Shown: one piece after another, positions 8,772-16,747 of the stretch
Layout: each line of letters opens with the position of its first letter
Position numbering within the stretch: position 1 is the stretch's first letter
Origin: Arthrobacter sp. M2012083
GTDB taxonomy: Bacteria > Actinomycetota > Actinomycetes > Actinomycetales > Micrococcaceae
Length of the DNA: 64,000 nucleotides
NCBI RefSeq assembly: GCF_000281065.1
Contig: NZ_AKKK01000066.1
Coordinates: 1 to 64,000 of the forward strand
Direction: 5' to 3'
Notes under the pieces: model-generated
The model's input: the letters and a program-made list of their open reading frames with translations, nothing else
Databases searched by the model: none
Told to the model about the DNA's origin: nothing
Translations under genes and position numbers: made by a program

Positions 8772-9731
8772 ATGGCTGAGGCCGCCGCTCGTACCGTCAA
8801 TGGCGTTGACCGTGCAGTAACCGACTATCTGCAGCACGTCGGCGTGGAGCGCGGCTTGGCGGCGAACACGCTGTCCGCGTACCGCAGGGACCTCGCCCGG
8901 TATTCGAATTTCCTCGCCGCGCAAGGAGTGGATCAGCCAGGAAACATCACACGGCATCACGTGACGGGTTTCGTGCAGGCCTTGTCCGACGGTTCCGACG
9001 GCGCCGCCGCGCTGGGGGTCCGCTCCGCTGCACGCACAGTGGTAGCTGTGCGTGGCCTCCACAAGTTTTGGGCGCTGGAAGGAACCACGACGGCGGACCC
9101 AGCCAGCGATGTCCACCCACCAATGCCGGGCAAGCGGCTTCCAAAAGCCATCAGCGTCGGCGAAGTGACGCGCATCCTGGAAGCTGCCGGCTCAGATAGC
9201 GCTACCGGTCTGCGAGACCGTGCACTGCTTGAATTCCTGTACTCCACGGGTGCCCGCATCAGCGAGGCCGTGGGGTTGGACGTCGATGACGTCTCCCTCG
9301 AAGACACCGGCGGTGACCCTGCCATCGTGCGGTTGTTCGGCAAGGGTTCCAAGGAACGCTTGGTGCCCCTGGGCTCTTACGGCGCCCGCGCCGTCGGAGC
9401 CTATGTTGTCCGCGGTAGGCCGTTGCTGGCGTCCAAGGGCAAAGGTTCCCCGGCGCTGTTCCTCAACGCCAGGGGTGGCCGGATCAGCAGGCAGAGTGCG
9501 TGGACCATACTCAAGACCGCCGCCGAGAAGGCCAATATCACCAAAGATGTCTCGCCACACACGCTGCGCCACTCCTTCGCCACCCACCTCCTCGAGGGTG
9601 GGGCCGACGTCAGGGTGGTACAGGAACTGCTGGGGCACGCGTCCGTGACCACCACCCAGGTCTATACGCTGGTCACCGCAGACACGTTGCGTGAGGTCTA
9701 CGCAGCGGCGCATCCCAGGGCGCTCGGATAG
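8772..9731 (+). CDS. xerD: Tyrosine recombinase XerD
   Basis: 319 residues. The N-terminal SAM-like core-binding domain (VTDYLQHVGVERGLAANTLSAYRRDL) is followed by the catalytic domain with Arg in STGARISEAVGL, Lys in FGKGSKERLVPLG, HTLRHSFATHLLEGG (His and Arg), LLGHASVTTT (His) and the Tyr nucleophile in QVYTLV. With XerC it resolves chromosome dimers at dif. The ATG at 8772 was preferred to an in-frame TTG at 8742 inside the upstream gene. A linker of about 20 residues is inserted in the N-domain (SDGSDGAAALGVR). No integrase-type arm-binding domain, so it is not a phage enzyme. Confidence 0.93.
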   Translation: MAEAAARTVNGVDRAVTDYLQHVGVERGLAANTLSAYRRDLARYSNFLAAQGVDQPGNITRHHVTGFVQALSDGSDGAAALGVRSAARTVVAVRGLHKFWALEGTTTADPASDVHPPMPGKRLPKAISVGEVTRILEAAGSDSATGLRDRALLEFLYSTGARISEAVGLDVDDVSLEDTGGDPAIVRLFGKGSKERLVPLGSYGARAVGAYVVRGRPLLASKGKGSPALFLNARGGRISRQSAWTILKTAAEKANITKDVSPHTLRHSFATHLLEGGADVRVVQELLGHASVTTTQVYTLVTADTLREVYAAAHPRALG

Positions 9732-9756
9732 CCCAGGCGTTTGATGAGTGCCCGGA

Positions 9757-10515
9757 TTACTCGAGCACGTTCAGCGTCAGCTCCACGGCGTCGACGAACA
9801 GCGCCAGCAGCGAGGTCCCCAAGCCAGCTACCAGCAAGAGCCCTGGGTGGGCCAGCCCTACCACCACGCGCTTGAGTCGGGGGCGTCCGCGGAGGAATTT
9901 CTTGGGCACGCGTGTCTTCAGTGGTATCTGACGCCAGCCTCGCAGCCGCCGCAGGAACCACGCACAGCGGACGATGAACGCCATCCACAGGATGGAGAGC
10001 ACCAGCGGAACCGCGGCCAGCATGAGATTGAAGCCCAGTGCTGTGACTTCCTTTTCTGAATCGCCGATCACGGACTGGATGGTGGTGGAGATGGAGGCAC
10101 TCATCACCACTGAGGCCGCCCAAACCATGAATGCTGCCACTAGTGCAAGGAAGCGGACAAAGAAGTGGCCCAAGACGGTCGCATCGACTGCCCTGAGGTG
10201 GCTTCGCGGCGTGGCATGCAGCACCACCAGCGTAGAGATCAAGGTGGGTAGCGCGGCCACGAGGACCAGCAGGTACCAGGTCCATCCGGCCAGGTCCACC
10301 ACTTCGTCCAAAACGATCAGCCCGGCCCAAACCACCGTCCAGGCCCACCCAGCATAGAGGGGGTGTGCCACGAGCCAACGGGGCAACCAAGCGTCCCGTT
10401 CAGGTTTAGCTTTGGGGACGGTCTCTCCTGCCCCCGAACCGTCCTTGGGCGCTGGTTCTCCAACGCCGTCGACGGCTGCCACTTGGGCTCGCCCATTGCC
10501 CCCACCTTCAGTCAT
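9757..10515 (-). CDS. Polytopic membrane protein of unknown function
   Basis: 252 residues. After a hydrophilic cytoplasmic N-terminus of about 45 residues it has four or five membrane segments: WAWTVVWAGLIVLDEVV, WYLLVLVAALPTLISTLVVL, FLALVAAFMVWAASVVM, LMLAAVPLVLSILWMAFIV and LLLVAGLGTSLLALFV. The loop before the last segment is strongly basic (RVPKKFLRGRPRLKR), which fits an inner face. It is convergent with xerD (25 nt between stops) and divergent from the NUDIX gene on the other side. I do not recognise a family and see no catalytic motif. Confidence 0.8.
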   Translation of the reverse strand: MTEGGGNGRAQVAAVDGVGEPAPKDGSGAGETVPKAKPERDAWLPRWLVAHPLYAGWAWTVVWAGLIVLDEVVDLAGWTWYLLVLVAALPTLISTLVVLHATPRSHLRAVDATVLGHFFVRFLALVAAFMVWAASVVMSASISTTIQSVIGDSEKEVTALGFNLMLAAVPLVLSILWMAFIVRCAWFLRRLRGWRQIPLKTRVPKKFLRGRPRLKRVVVGLAHPGLLLVAGLGTSLLALFVDAVELTLNVLE

Positions 10516-10558
10516 GGGCTCACTGTAGCAATGGCGGCAGCGGCAGGGGAGGTCAGGT

Positions 10559-10564
10559 TAAGGT
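10559..10564 (+). promoter_or_regulatory. Candidate -10 element, leaderless start
   Basis: TAAGGT ends 7 nt before the ATG at 10572. The intervening bases do not form a well spaced ribosome binding site, so a leaderless mRNA is plausible. Confidence 0.35.
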
Positions 10565-10571
10565 AGGCAGC

Positions 10572-11075
10572 ATGACTGCAGCCCATGTGACCTTGTGCTT
10601 CCTCCTCCGCCCCGGCGCGGACGGCGAACATGTCCTTCTCGGGACCAAGAAGACAGGTTTCGGCCGTGGCAAGGTCGTGGGGGTTGGCGGGCACGTTGAA
10701 CCGGGGGAGACTGCCTCCCAGGCTGCGTGCCGTGAGGTCATGGAAGAGATCAACGTGGTGGTTCACGCGAAAGACCTGATTCCGGCTGGGACTGTCTATT
10801 TCGAGTTTCCTGCGAGGCCGGAGTGGAACATGGCCACCACTGTGTTCCTGACGCGCGAGTGGGAGGGGGAGCCATCGGAAAGCGACGAGATCGCCCCTGC
10901 ATGGTTCCCCGTGGCGCAATTGCCGGTCGAACGGATGTGGGCTGATGCGGAACACTGGTTGCCGGCCATGATTTCCGGCCAGCGCATCGCCGTAAGGGTG
11001 GCCTTGGCGGCAGACAACGAGAATGTGGCCGACGTCCACACCATGGATTGGGTGGATCCTCAGCGGTCGCAGTAG
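10572..11075 (+). CDS. NUDIX hydrolase, MutT/MTH1-like
   Basis: 167 residues. The fold resembles 8-oxo-dGTP diphosphatases of the MTH1 type: CFLLRP and VLLGTKKTGFGRGKVVGVGG followed by the Nudix box GHVEPGETASQAACREVMEE. The two catalytic Glu pairs are present, but the Gly expected three residues after the EE pair is Asn (EEINV). The PEWNMATTVFLTREWEGEP segment matches the MTH1 substrate-pocket region. Probably sanitises oxidised nucleotides; the substrate is inferred only. Monocistronic, followed by a strong terminator. Confidence 0.85.
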   Translation: MTAAHVTLCFLLRPGADGEHVLLGTKKTGFGRGKVVGVGGHVEPGETASQAACREVMEEINVVVHAKDLIPAGTVYFEFPARPEWNMATTVFLTREWEGEPSESDEIAPAWFPVAQLPVERMWADAEHWLPAMISGQRIAVRVALAADNENVADVHTMDWVDPQRSQ

Positions 11076-11078
11076 CAG

Positions 11079-11130
11079 GTACGACGCCGGGCCCGTCACC
11101 TTTCGGTGACCGGCCCGGCGTCGTACTTTT
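11079..11130. terminator. Bidirectional terminator, 22-bp stem
   Basis: Arms 11079-11100 and 11105-11126 pair along 22 positions with one mismatch around a TTTC loop, followed by TTTT on the + strand. It lies between the convergent NUDIX and prpC genes. Confidence 0.9.
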
Positions 11131-11149
11131 CACCGAAATTCGGGACGCG

Positions 11150-12289
11150 TCAGGGGACGTGCCGCTCTTCAGGCCCGTTGTATTCGCTCAGCGGACGGAT
11201 CAGGGAGTTGGCGGCCACCTGCTCCATGATGTGGGCGGTCCAACCGGTGATGCGGCTGGCGACGAACAACGGGGTGAACGTGGGGGTGTCGAAGCCCATG
11301 AGGTGGTACGTGGGGCCGGCCGGGTAGTCGAGGTTGGGCTTGATGGCTTTGGCCTCGTCCATGGCCTGCTCCAACCCGTTGTAGAGACCCAGGAGCTCAG
11401 GCCGGCCGTAGTGGGCGATCATCTTGTCCAGCGCGGCTTTCATGGTGGGTACCCGGGAGTCACCGTGCTTGTAGACGCGGTGTCCGAAGCCCATGACTTT
11501 CTTCTTCTGCGCCAAAGCGTCTTCCATCCAAGCACGGGCGCGGGTGGCGGCTTCCTCGAGGGATTCTTCGCTACGGATGCCGATCTCGTCGAACGTGTGC
11601 ATCACGGCTTCGTTGGCGCCACCGTGCAGCGGGCCCTTGAGGGCGCCGATCGCGGCGGTCACCGCTGAGTGGAGGTCCGACAACGTGGACGTGACCACGC
11701 GGGCGGTGAAGGTGGAGGCATTGAAGGAATGCTCCGCGTACAGGATCATCGAGACGTTGAACGCCTCCACCACCTCGGGGACCTGCTCTTCGCCGAAGGT
11801 CATCCAGAGGAAGTTGGCGGAGTAGTCCAGGTCTTCACGCGGTTCAACAGGTTCCTGCCCGTGGCGGCGGCGCTGGTCGTAGGCAACCACGGCGGGCATG
11901 GCCGCCCAGAGGTCGATTGCCTTTTTCATGTTCGCTTCGGGCGAGGAGTCCTCGGCCAGCTCGTGCCGGGCACCGAGCACGGATGCCGCCGTGCGGCAGA
12001 CATCCATGGGGTGCGCCGTAGTGGGCAACGTATCCACTACCGACTTCACCACTGGGTCCAGGGCACGGCCTGCGCGTTCGCGGGCTGTGAACCCGGCGAG
12101 CTGCGCTTCGTCGGGCAATTCGCCGTTCCACAGCAGGTACGCGACTTCTTCGAAGCTGCACTTTGCGGCCAGTTCCTGGACCGGGTACCCGCGGTACAGG
12201 AGCGAGTTGGTGTCCGGGTTGACCTTCGAGACGGCGGTGTAGTCCACCACGACGCCGGCAAGGCCTTTTTTGATGTCTTCAGCAGCCAT
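11150..12289 (-). CDS. prpC: 2-methylcitrate synthase
   Basis: 379 residues, citrate synthase family. The catalytic His residues lie in GPLHGGANEAVM and GFGHRVYKHGDSR; the third catalytic Asp is in NLDYPAGPTYHLMGF. It joins propionyl-CoA with oxaloacetate to give 2-methylcitrate. Assignment to methylcitrate rather than citrate rests on the neighbours prpB and prpD and on the short family length. ATG has AAGGAG 7 nt upstream. It is the last gene of the prpD-prpB-prpC operon, 77 nt after prpB. Confidence 0.92.
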   Translation of the reverse strand: MAAEDIKKGLAGVVVDYTAVSKVNPDTNSLLYRGYPVQELAAKCSFEEVAYLLWNGELPDEAQLAGFTARERAGRALDPVVKSVVDTLPTTAHPMDVCRTAASVLGARHELAEDSSPEANMKKAIDLWAAMPAVVAYDQRRRHGQEPVEPREDLDYSANFLWMTFGEEQVPEVVEAFNVSMILYAEHSFNASTFTARVVTSTLSDLHSAVTAAIGALKGPLHGGANEAVMHTFDEIGIRSEESLEEAATRARAWMEDALAQKKKVMGFGHRVYKHGDSRVPTMKAALDKMIAHYGRPELLGLYNGLEQAMDEAKAIKPNLDYPAGPTYHLMGFDTPTFTPLFVASRITGWTAHIMEQVAANSLIRPLSEYNGPEERHVP

Positions 12290-12366
12290 GCTGAACTCCT
12301 TCGTTCATAGTGCAAGCGGCCCGGAAGCCCCGGGCTGCCTGCTTTCCCCTGTATGAATCCCGGGAC

Positions 12367-13272
12367 CTAGCGAATGCCAGGAACCTGGAAGTTGAATACG
12401 CCGGTATCGAATTGGTTGTATGCCTCGTAGTCGACGAGTTCGTAGAGGCGCGCACGCGTGAGCATGTTTTCCACCTGCGCTTCTTGGGTCCCCGCAGCCT
12501 TAATCGATTCCAGAGTACGCTCTGCAGCGCCCATGGCAATGCGGAGGAGGGTGACGGGGTAGATGACCATGTTCACGCCGACGCCCTGGAGTTGGTCCAC
12601 GGTGAAGAGCTCGCTTTTGCCGAACTCGGTCATGTTGGCCAGGACGGGCACGTTCACTGCGTCGCGAATGGCTTGGAACTCGCTCAAATCACGCATGGCT
12701 TCGGGGAAGATCGCGTCCGCCCCGGCGTCCACGAGGGCACGGGCCCGGTCTTGTGCGGCTTGGATTCCCTCGACGGCGCGGATGTCGGTGCGGGCCATGA
12801 TGAGGAAGTTCGGGTCCCGGCGGGCGTCTGCTGCGGCGCGGATGCGTTTGGTGGCGGTGTCGATGTCCACCACGTTCTTGCCGTCCAGGTGGCCGCAGCG
12901 TTTCGGGTTGAACTGGTCCTCGATGTGGCAGCCGGCCAGGCCCGCGTTTTCGAGTTCCTGGATGGTCCGGGCCACGTTCATGGGCTCGCCAAAGCCGGTG
13001 TCCGCGTCCACCAGGGAGGGCAGGTCCGTCATCCGTGCGATCTGCCCTGCCCGGGTGGCCACCTCGGTGAGGGTGGTCAGGCCGATATCGGGCAAGCCGA
13101 GGTCGTTGGCCAGGACCGCGCCGGAGATGTAGACCCCGGCGAAGCCTTTCTCCTCGATCAGCCGGGCCGAGAGGGGGTTGAACGCGCCCGGGAACTGCTG
13201 CACCGTGCCGGAGGCCAGCAGCTCCCGGAGCTTGAGCCGTTTCTGTTCGGGGGTGACTTTGGAATACAGCAT
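12367..13272 (-). CDS. prpB: 2-methylisocitrate lyase
   Basis: 301 residues, isocitrate lyase/PEP mutase superfamily. It cleaves 2-methylisocitrate to pyruvate and succinate. The Mg-binding segment DADTGFGEP and the catalytic loop motif KRCGHLDGK are both clear, as is IMARTDIRAVEG. The length matches PrpB rather than the longer AceA. The start codon abuts the prpD stop exactly (0 nt), indicating tight coupling. C-terminal segment NQFDTGVFNFQVPGIR is typical of actinobacterial PrpB. Confidence 0.95.
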   Translation of the reverse strand: MLYSKVTPEQKRLKLRELLASGTVQQFPGAFNPLSARLIEEKGFAGVYISGAVLANDLGLPDIGLTTLTEVATRAGQIARMTDLPSLVDADTGFGEPMNVARTIQELENAGLAGCHIEDQFNPKRCGHLDGKNVVDIDTATKRIRAAADARRDPNFLIMARTDIRAVEGIQAAQDRARALVDAGADAIFPEAMRDLSEFQAIRDAVNVPVLANMTEFGKSELFTVDQLQGVGVNMVIYPVTLLRIAMGAAERTLESIKAAGTQEAQVENMLTRARLYELVDYEAYNQFDTGVFNFQVPGIR

Positions 13273-14793
13273 TTAGAACAATCCCTTGGGTGCGTTGGTG
13301 AGGTCGATCACGCCGGGTGCTGCGGTGATGTTCAGTTGGTCCAGTTCGCCGGGGCCGAGTTCGGTGACGCGTTCGACGGCGGCGAGGAACCTTTCGATTT
13401 CGGCTTCCTCCACCAAACCAGCAGCAAGAGTCCGGAACTTGTTGATGTACTGCTCGCGGGCGAACGGCCGGGCACCGAGGGGGTGGGCATCGGCCACGGC
13501 GATCTCATCGGTGATCACCGATCCATCCGTGAGCGTGATGACAACACTGCCGCCGAAGGCCTTCTCCGCGATGTCCAGGGAGTGGTACCGGCGGGTCCAT
13601 TCCGGGTCTTCCACCGTGGTGACCTTGTGCCACAGTTCCACGGTGTCAGGGCGGGCGGCGCGTTCGGGGGCGTAGGAATCCACGTGGTGCCACGCGCCGT
13701 CCTGCAGGGCGACGGTGAAGATGTACGGGATGGAGTGGTCCAGGGTTTCGCGGGACGCGGTGGGGGAGTACTTCTGGGGGTCGTTCGCGCCGGAACCGAT
13801 GACGTAGTGGGTGTGGTGGCTGGTCTTGATCAGCACGGATTCCACGTTGGCGGGATCGGTGGTTTCGGGGTGCTCGCGGTTGAGTTTGCGGGCGAGGTCG
13901 ATCCATGCCTGGGCCTGGTATTCAGCGGAGTGTTCCTTGGTGTAGGTGTCCAGGATGGCGCGCTTGGCTTCACCGGGCAGCGGCAACGGAACCTCATAGG
14001 AGGCGTCCGGGCCGTCCAGCATCCAGGCGATCACGCCGTCTTCGCCTTCGTAGATCGGCACGGGGGAAGTCTGGCCACGCATGGAACGGTCCACGGCTTC
14101 GACGGCCATCTTGCCCGCGAAGGCCGGGGCGTGGGCCTTCCACGTAGAGATCTCGCCCTTACGGGACTGCCGGGTGGCGGTGGTGGTGTGCAGGGCCTGG
14201 CCCACGGACTGGAAAATGGTTTCGACGTCCAGGCCGAGCAGCGTGCCGATGCCGGCTGCGGCCGAGGGGCCGAGGTGGGCGACGTGGTCGATCTTGTGCT
14301 TGTGCAGGCAGATGGCCTTGACCAGGTTCACCTGGATCTCGTAGCCGGTGGCGATGGCCCGGACCAGGTCGGCGCCGTTGGAGCCAACGTGCTGGGCCAC
14401 GGCAAGGATCGGCGGGATGTTGTCCCCGGGGTGGGAGTAATCCGCTGCCAGGAACGTATCGTGGTAATCGAGTTCGCGCACGGCCACACCGTTGGCCCAG
14501 GCGGCCCACTCGGGGGAGACCTGCTCGCCGATGCCGAACACGTGGGCGCCCTTGCCGTTGGCGGACGGGGCGTGGGTCAGTGCCTGCGCGCGGGCGGCGA
14601 CGATTGGCGCGCGGTTCAGCGAGGCGATAGCCACCGAAGCATTATCGATGATCCGGTTAATCACCATGTCGGTGACCTCGGGGGTTACCTCGACGGTGTC
14701 CGCGGCGACCACAGCGATCTTATGCGCCAACTGCTCCTCGCGCGGGAGGTTCTCCTCGGACTTGTAAACGCGGACGTGATGGTTCTTAACCAT
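13273..14793 (-). CDS. prpD: 2-methylcitrate dehydratase
   Basis: 506 residues, MmgE/PrpD family, cofactor-independent dehydratase converting 2-methylcitrate toward 2-methyl-cis-aconitate. Family signatures include VRELDYHDTFLAADYSHPGD near residues 105-125 and the ATGYEIQVNL segment. No AcnD- or PrpF-like gene is nearby, so the classical PrpD route with a general aconitase finishing hydration is implied. First structural gene after gntR (23 nt gap). Confidence 0.95.
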   Translation of the reverse strand: MVKNHHVRVYKSEENLPREEQLAHKIAVVAADTVEVTPEVTDMVINRIIDNASVAIASLNRAPIVAARAQALTHAPSANGKGAHVFGIGEQVSPEWAAWANGVAVRELDYHDTFLAADYSHPGDNIPPILAVAQHVGSNGADLVRAIATGYEIQVNLVKAICLHKHKIDHVAHLGPSAAAGIGTLLGLDVETIFQSVGQALHTTTATRQSRKGEISTWKAHAPAFAGKMAVEAVDRSMRGQTSPVPIYEGEDGVIAWMLDGPDASYEVPLPLPGEAKRAILDTYTKEHSAEYQAQAWIDLARKLNREHPETTDPANVESVLIKTSHHTHYVIGSGANDPQKYSPTASRETLDHSIPYIFTVALQDGAWHHVDSYAPERAARPDTVELWHKVTTVEDPEWTRRYHSLDIAEKAFGGSVVITLTDGSVITDEIAVADAHPLGARPFAREQYINKFRTLAAGLVEEAEIERFLAAVERVTELGPGELDQLNITAAPGVIDLTNAPKGLF

Positions 14794-14816
14794 GGTGCTC
14801 CTTCTGGTGGGACGTT

Positions 14817-15458
14817 CTACCGTGCCGTGTGGGTGGCTTTGACGTGGGTCAGGCTGCGGTGCAGGTGGACTGTGGTGGCCGCTTCGGCCAGCCGCGGGTT
14901 GCCCGCCGCGATGGCTTCGGCAATCGCCGCGTGCTCGGCAGCGGCCGCGTGGAGCCGGGCGGCGTCATCGGCGGCCAAGCGGCGGACCCGGACCAGATGG
15001 ACGCGCAGGCTGCGCATGGCATTGGCCAGGTAGGAATTGGAGACCGCTGCATCGATGGCGTCATCCAGCCGGCTTACCAGGGCGTAGTACTCGTGGCGTG
15101 CGGGATCCTGGTCCCGAAGTAGTTCAGGTGCCAGCAACAGTTGGGCATGCAGCTCAGCGAAAACACCGGGCTCGCCGCGCTGGGCAGCGAGGGCAGCGGC
15201 GCGCACCTCCAGGGTTTCGCGCAATTCGAACAGTTCGTCGATGCTGTCCAGCGAGATATCGGTCACGACGACACCGCGGCCGCCTGCCGCCGTCGTCAAT
15301 CCCTCAGCGGCCAGCCGGCCCAGCGCCTCCCGGACCGGGGTCCGGGACACGCCGAGGCGTTCGGACTGCTCCACTTCCGCGAGGACCGTTCCCGGCCGCA
15401 GCCGCCACTCAATGATGTCTTCACGGAGGACGTTGTAGGCCCGATCACTGGCGCGCAT
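14817..15458 (-). CDS. GntR/FCD-family regulator of the prp operon
   Basis: 213 residues. N-terminal winged helix (LREDIIEWRLRPGTVLAEVE, then RLGVSRTPVREALGRLAAEG) and a C-terminal all-helical FCD effector domain (ELFELRETLEVRAAALAA to HAAIAEAIAAGN). As the first gene before prpDBC it most likely senses a methylcitrate-cycle intermediate and controls its own operon through the palindromes at 15467 and 15517. Effector and sign of regulation are inferred. It replaces the PrpR regulator found at prp loci of other bacteria. Confidence 0.9.
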   Translation of the reverse strand: MRASDRAYNVLREDIIEWRLRPGTVLAEVEQSERLGVSRTPVREALGRLAAEGLTTAAGGRGVVVTDISLDSIDELFELRETLEVRAAALAAQRGEPGVFAELHAQLLLAPELLRDQDPARHEYYALVSRLDDAIDAAVSNSYLANAMRSLRVHLVRVRRLAADDAARLHAAAAEHAAIAEAIAAGNPRLAEAATTVHLHRSLTHVKATHTAR

Positions 15459-15466
15459 GCCCTCAG

Positions 15467-15474
15467 TGTATACA
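15467..15474. promoter_or_regulatory. Candidate GntR operator, TGTATACA
   Basis: Perfect 8-nt palindrome TGTATACA 9 nt upstream of the gntR start codon. The TGTATACA core is typical of FadR-subfamily GntR operators. A second, longer copy lies 50 nt upstream. Confidence 0.6.
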
Positions 15475-15516
15475 TAAAGTGCCTACTGAACCACTAGGAG
15501 GGGACAATTTTCCCAT

Positions 15517-15528
15517 AATGTATACATT
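15517..15528. promoter_or_regulatory. Candidate GntR operator, AATGTATACATT
   Basis: Perfect 12-nt palindrome containing the same TGTATACA core as the site at 15467. Core-to-core distance is 52 nt, about five helical turns, which would allow looping by a dimer pair. It touches the stop codon of the methyltransferase gene (15528-15530). Confidence 0.6.
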
Positions 15529-16613
15529 TAGGCGCGGGCGATGAAGTACGCATTGAACGGGTCCTCCTCCACTTCCTTCACCTCCACGGTCCGGAAGCCG
15601 GCTTTGCGAAGCATGTCCGTGGCCAGCTCCTTCCCCCATACCGTGCCCAGGCCGTCGCCGCCTTGACCCAAGGAAACAGCCATGCAGTGGAAGGTGGAAA
15701 TGGTGTACAGGAAGGCCGCCCACGGGAGCTCCAAGTTCTCCTCCAGCCGGCTTGAAGCATTGATGTCCACCATCAGGAAAACGCCGCCGGGCTTGAGTGC
15801 AGCACGGATGTTCTTCAGCACCTCGGCTGGGTGGGCTTGATCGTGGATAGCGTCGAAAGCTGTCACCAAGTCGAACGCCTCGACGATGTCCAGCCGGCTC
15901 ACATCGTGAAGCTCGAAGCGGACATTCGAAAGTCCCAAGGCCGAGGCCTCGGCGGTGGCAGTCGCCAACGCCTCCGCGGAGAAGTCATAGCCGGTAAAAG
16001 TGCTGGCAGGGAAGGTGGACCCCAGCAGGTTCAAGGCGTGGCCCTCGCCGCATCCGATGTCAGCCACGGAGATACCGCTGCGCAGTGCCTCCACGCAATC
16101 TGTCAGGGGAAGGATGGTCTCCACGAGTGATACATCGTTCACTGCAGCGCTTTCAGAAGCCATGATGTGATGGAACCGCGGGTAATCCTCGTAGCTTGTT
16201 CCGCCGCCCGTCCGGAACGCGTGGACGATCTTCGGGGCCACCTCGCCCATGAGCGGCACGTACTGCAGTGTTCGCGCGAGATTTTCGGTACCCGCACCTG
16301 TTACGACAGGAACGAATTCCGGGCGCAGGACATACGTTCCGCTGTCCGGTTGGTAGTCCACGAATCCGGCCGAGGTCATGCCGCCCAGCCATTCCTTGAC
16401 GTAACGTTCGTTGAGGCCCGACGCATCGGCAATAAGGCTGCCAGGGGCCGCAGGAAGGGCCGACAATGTCTCGAAAAGGCCAGTTTGGTGACCTACCACC
16501 ACCAAGAGGGCGATGGAAGAATCGTTGAGGATTCCGATCAGTCGGCCAGTGGCCTCTTGGACGGCTTCCGCCGCCGTGGATGCTTCCCGTCCCTCAGCCT
16601 GGGTGCTGTTCAT
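15528..16613 (-). CDS. SAM-dependent methyltransferase with winged-helix N-domain
   Basis: 361 residues. The N-terminal part (GLFETLSALPAAPGSLIADASGLNERYVKEWLGGM) is a winged-helix-like domain as in small-molecule O-methyltransferases and Rv2258c-like proteins; the C-terminal Rossmann domain has the SAM loop VADIGCGEGHALNLLGS (about residues 185-201), then FTGYDFSAEAL and FDAIHDQAHP. The ATG at 16613 follows AAGGA with proper spacing; an upstream in-frame extension is unlikely to be translated. It lies just after the LuxR-type regulator on the same strand, so the regulator is the likely controller. The substrate is unknown. Confidence 0.88.
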   Translation of the reverse strand: MNSTQAEGREASTAAEAVQEATGRLIGILNDSSIALLVVVGHQTGLFETLSALPAAPGSLIADASGLNERYVKEWLGGMTSAGFVDYQPDSGTYVLRPEFVPVVTGAGTENLARTLQYVPLMGEVAPKIVHAFRTGGGTSYEDYPRFHHIMASESAAVNDVSLVETILPLTDCVEALRSGISVADIGCGEGHALNLLGSTFPASTFTGYDFSAEALATATAEASALGLSNVRFELHDVSRLDIVEAFDLVTAFDAIHDQAHPAEVLKNIRAALKPGGVFLMVDINASSRLEENLELPWAAFLYTISTFHCMAVSLGQGGDGLGTVWGKELATDMLRKAGFRTVEVKEVEEDPFNAYFIARA

Positions 16614-16707
16614 CGTTGGTCCTTGATGATGCGGGGGCCGGCCTACGCGGCCCGTTGTCCGTAACTTCAAGGTATGGCCGCGGAGCCTTCCACCGCGTCC
16701 GCGAAAA

Positions 16708-16746
16708 CCTGCATCTTTTGGCGCACCATGGGTCAAAACATGCAGG
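16708..16746. promoter_or_regulatory. Inverted repeat between luxR-type and methyltransferase genes
   Basis: CCTGCAT (16708-16714) and ATGCAGG (16740-16746) form a 7-bp dyad with a 25-nt spacer, starting immediately after the stop of the LuxR-type gene. It could be an operator for the methyltransferase promoter or a weak transcript-end hairpin. Confidence 0.3.
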
Positions 16747-16747
16747 C

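Noticed and set aside
8772..9731. Phage integrase next to a possible attachment site
   Set aside because: The recombinase has XerD architecture, sits in the conserved chromosomal order, and no tRNA, repeat or phage gene is adjacent.
12310..15033. A 907-codon open frame on the + strand opposite prpC-prpB-prpD
   Set aside because: It is the shadow of three well supported prp genes on the minus strand, a common effect of high GC. Its protein is Gly/His/Val-rich without family motifs and lacks a ribosome binding site.
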